From the NCBI GenBank assembly GCA_965370365.1, contig CBDUSP010000003.1:1-50525 (forward strand): a stretch of DNA of 50,525 bases, read 5' to 3'. Below the pieces are notes generated by a model. It saw nothing but the letters and a program-made list of their open reading frames with translations, was not told where the DNA came from and made no database searches. Position 1 is the first letter of the stretch, and every line of letters starts with the position of its first letter. The position numbers and the translations under genes were made by a program. This DNA is from DAIDHZ01 sp965370365 (lineage in GTDB: Bacteria > Chlamydiota > Chlamydiia > Chlamydiales > SM23-39). Below are positions 49,546 to 50,525 of this stretch, one piece after another.

Positions 49546-50525
49546 ATGAATTTTTCAATAATAGAAAAACTTTCAAACGGTTACCAAGAAGTTCTCCTTC
49601 GTAATCAGGTATTCTCTCTCTATCCTCAAAAAGCCAGACAAGAAATCAGAGCAAACCTGTGGGCAGACGCAGCGAGGTATATAAGAAGTTGGGGGGGAGA
49701 GCAGACTGAACAGACAATATCGACCCTGGCACAATCTATCTTCTATCTGGAAATGAGAAGTAATTCCTCTGCTACAGAACACCTGTTTAGGATGATACGA
49801 AAGCTTGATCCAAAAGAAAGGGATGAAGCAGTGTCCCTCGCAAAATCTTTTCTTAGTCCGGAAATGGGCGTCCAGGAAACCGTATGGGTAGTTAGGAAAA
49901 TTCTGAAGGAAAGAAAAGGTGCGGTAAACCAGGAGGGATTTCCCATTCCTCGTGAAGGGACAGACCACGATGCAAAGAATCTAATTGGGCAATTCGATCC
50001 TAGACGACTCTTTCAGGGAGAAGACCTTGTCTCACTCCTGGAGGATGTCGAGAAGATCCAAGATCCATCCAATAATTATAAGGTTGTCGATTTTCTGGTG
50101 AAGTCTTTTGGGGTTTCTATGGATAAGGATCTGTTTGAGCGACTTTTCCAGGTTATTCAGACGATGACAGATAATACGGAGAAGGGGCGTGCTTTTGGAG
50201 ATCTTATTAATTTCGGGGACAGGCACATCGATCAAGAGGTATTGGAGCGCATCTTAAAGGCCCTTAAAGGCATAGATTGTGATTTAGGGAAGCAATGGAT
50301 TATTGAAGCTTTGTGTAAGTCCTGTAAAGACCTTGCAAGAGAACCAAAAAACATTCCTCGACTAATCGCAATTGCTGAGGCGATGGAATATCAGATGGGG
50401 AAACAAGAAGTCATCTCAGAACTTATATGTCTTTCTAAGATCTTTATGGATAAGGCTCTATTTAAGCGATTTTTCCAGGTTATTCAGACGATGACAGATA
50501 ATACGGAGAAGGGGCGTGCTTTTGG
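49546..50525 (+). CDS. Helical-repeat protein, 5' part (runs off the window)
   Basis: An open frame of 326 codons starts with ATG after AGGAGTAGGAGATA and remains open to the window edge. It begins MNFSIIEKLSNGYQEVLL and has no signal peptide. The phrase 'FQVIQTMTDNTEKGRAFG' occurs at about residues 203-220 and again 109 residues later at the window end, with identical DNA for ~50 bases, so it is a tandem array of ~109-residue units. The 'MTDN...A' phrase recalls 'MTDD...AL' in the repeats of the 6161 gene. Function unknown; likely an alpha-solenoid. Confidence 0.75.
   Translation, partial: MNFSIIEKLSNGYQEVLLRNQVFSLYPQKARQEIRANLWADAARYIRSWGGEQTEQTISTLAQSIFYLEMRSNSSATEHLFRMIRKLDPKERDEAVSLAKSFLSPEMGVQETVWVVRKILKERKGAVNQEGFPIPREGTDHDAKNLIGQFDPRRLFQGEDLVSLLEDVEKIQDPSNNYKVVDFLVKSFGVSMDKDLFERLFQVIQTMTDNTEKGRAFGDLINFGDRHIDQEVLERILKALKGIDCDLGKQWIIEALCKSCKDLAREPKNIPRLIAIAEAMEYQMGKQEVISELICLSKIFMDKALFKRFFQVIQTMTDNTEKGRAF

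Noticed and set aside
1..50525. Prophage, integrative element or plasmid integration with integrase
   Set aside because: No integrase, transposase, capsid, relaxase or conjugation genes can be read. The only tRNA (31369-31441) has no repeat of its end nearby.

Overview
The window looks like the chromosome of a Chlamydiae member outside the genus Chlamydia. Evidence: two tandem small outer-membrane proteins whose mature N-termini carry the 'PVGNP/PIGNP' signature of the chlamydial major outer membrane protein (MOMP); a fragment of a third MOMP-like gene; a topoisomerase I fused to a C-terminal SWIB domain; a long chlamydial-type ThyX; an rpoN-pcrA neighbourhood; recC-recB-recD; an NlpC/P60 protein; and an Inc-like bilobed membrane protein. 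A Simkania-like genome would fit, but the genus is inference.

Layout. 1-3586: an operon of an APC antiporter, an OprB-type porin and a pyruvoyl-dependent histidine decarboxylase (HdcA). 3600-10000: an accessory segment with a MOMP-gene stub, an unknown 446-aa protein, a miniature inverted-repeat element (MITE), a tandem-repeat protein, an orphan AbiEi-type antitoxin, fossil 3' ends of hdcA and uvrB, and an unknown secreted-looking protein. 10037-19800 (minus strand): uvrB, thyX, a PAP2 phosphatase and topA, interrupted between thyX and PAP2 by an amino-acid ABC transporter operon (plus strand) preceded by a leader peptide with six consecutive His codons. 19840-25044: glycosyltransferase, LRR protein, CDP-alcohol phosphatidyltransferase, putative metallopeptidase, Kdo hydroxylase, rpoN. 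25091-28091: a duplicated rpoN/glycosyltransferase junction enclosing a MITE and an ankyrin protein. 28100-31441: exported 2-oxoglutarate oxygenase-like protein, pcrA with a tiny upstream gene, tRNA-Ala. 31660-36050: mreC-mutY-psd and two MOMP-like genes with stop/start overlaps. 36105-41293: outer-membrane protein, Inc-like protein, NlpC/P60, helical-repeat protein, MFS-acyltransferase fusion. 41339-49284: recC, a hairpin MITE, recB, a small membrane protein, recD. 49546 to the end: start of another helical-repeat gene.

Two themes stand out. The first is histidine. A histidine decarboxylase/antiporter/porin operon parallels the chlamydial arginine system AaxABC, and a separate ABC transporter has a His-codon leader, so imported histidine is probably sensed, taken up and decarboxylated. 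The second is how accessory genes entered. Accessory blocks are repeatedly flanked by direct duplications of the edges of housekeeping genes (hdcA 3' end, uvrB 3' end, thyX/PAP2 junction, rpoN/glycosyltransferase junction). In three of these the two copies differ mainly at synonymous positions, as if the extra copy came from a diverged relative together with the cargo. Two types of MITE and a short hairpin repeat are scattered at or near the same edges. No transposase, integrase, rRNA or CRISPR array is visible.
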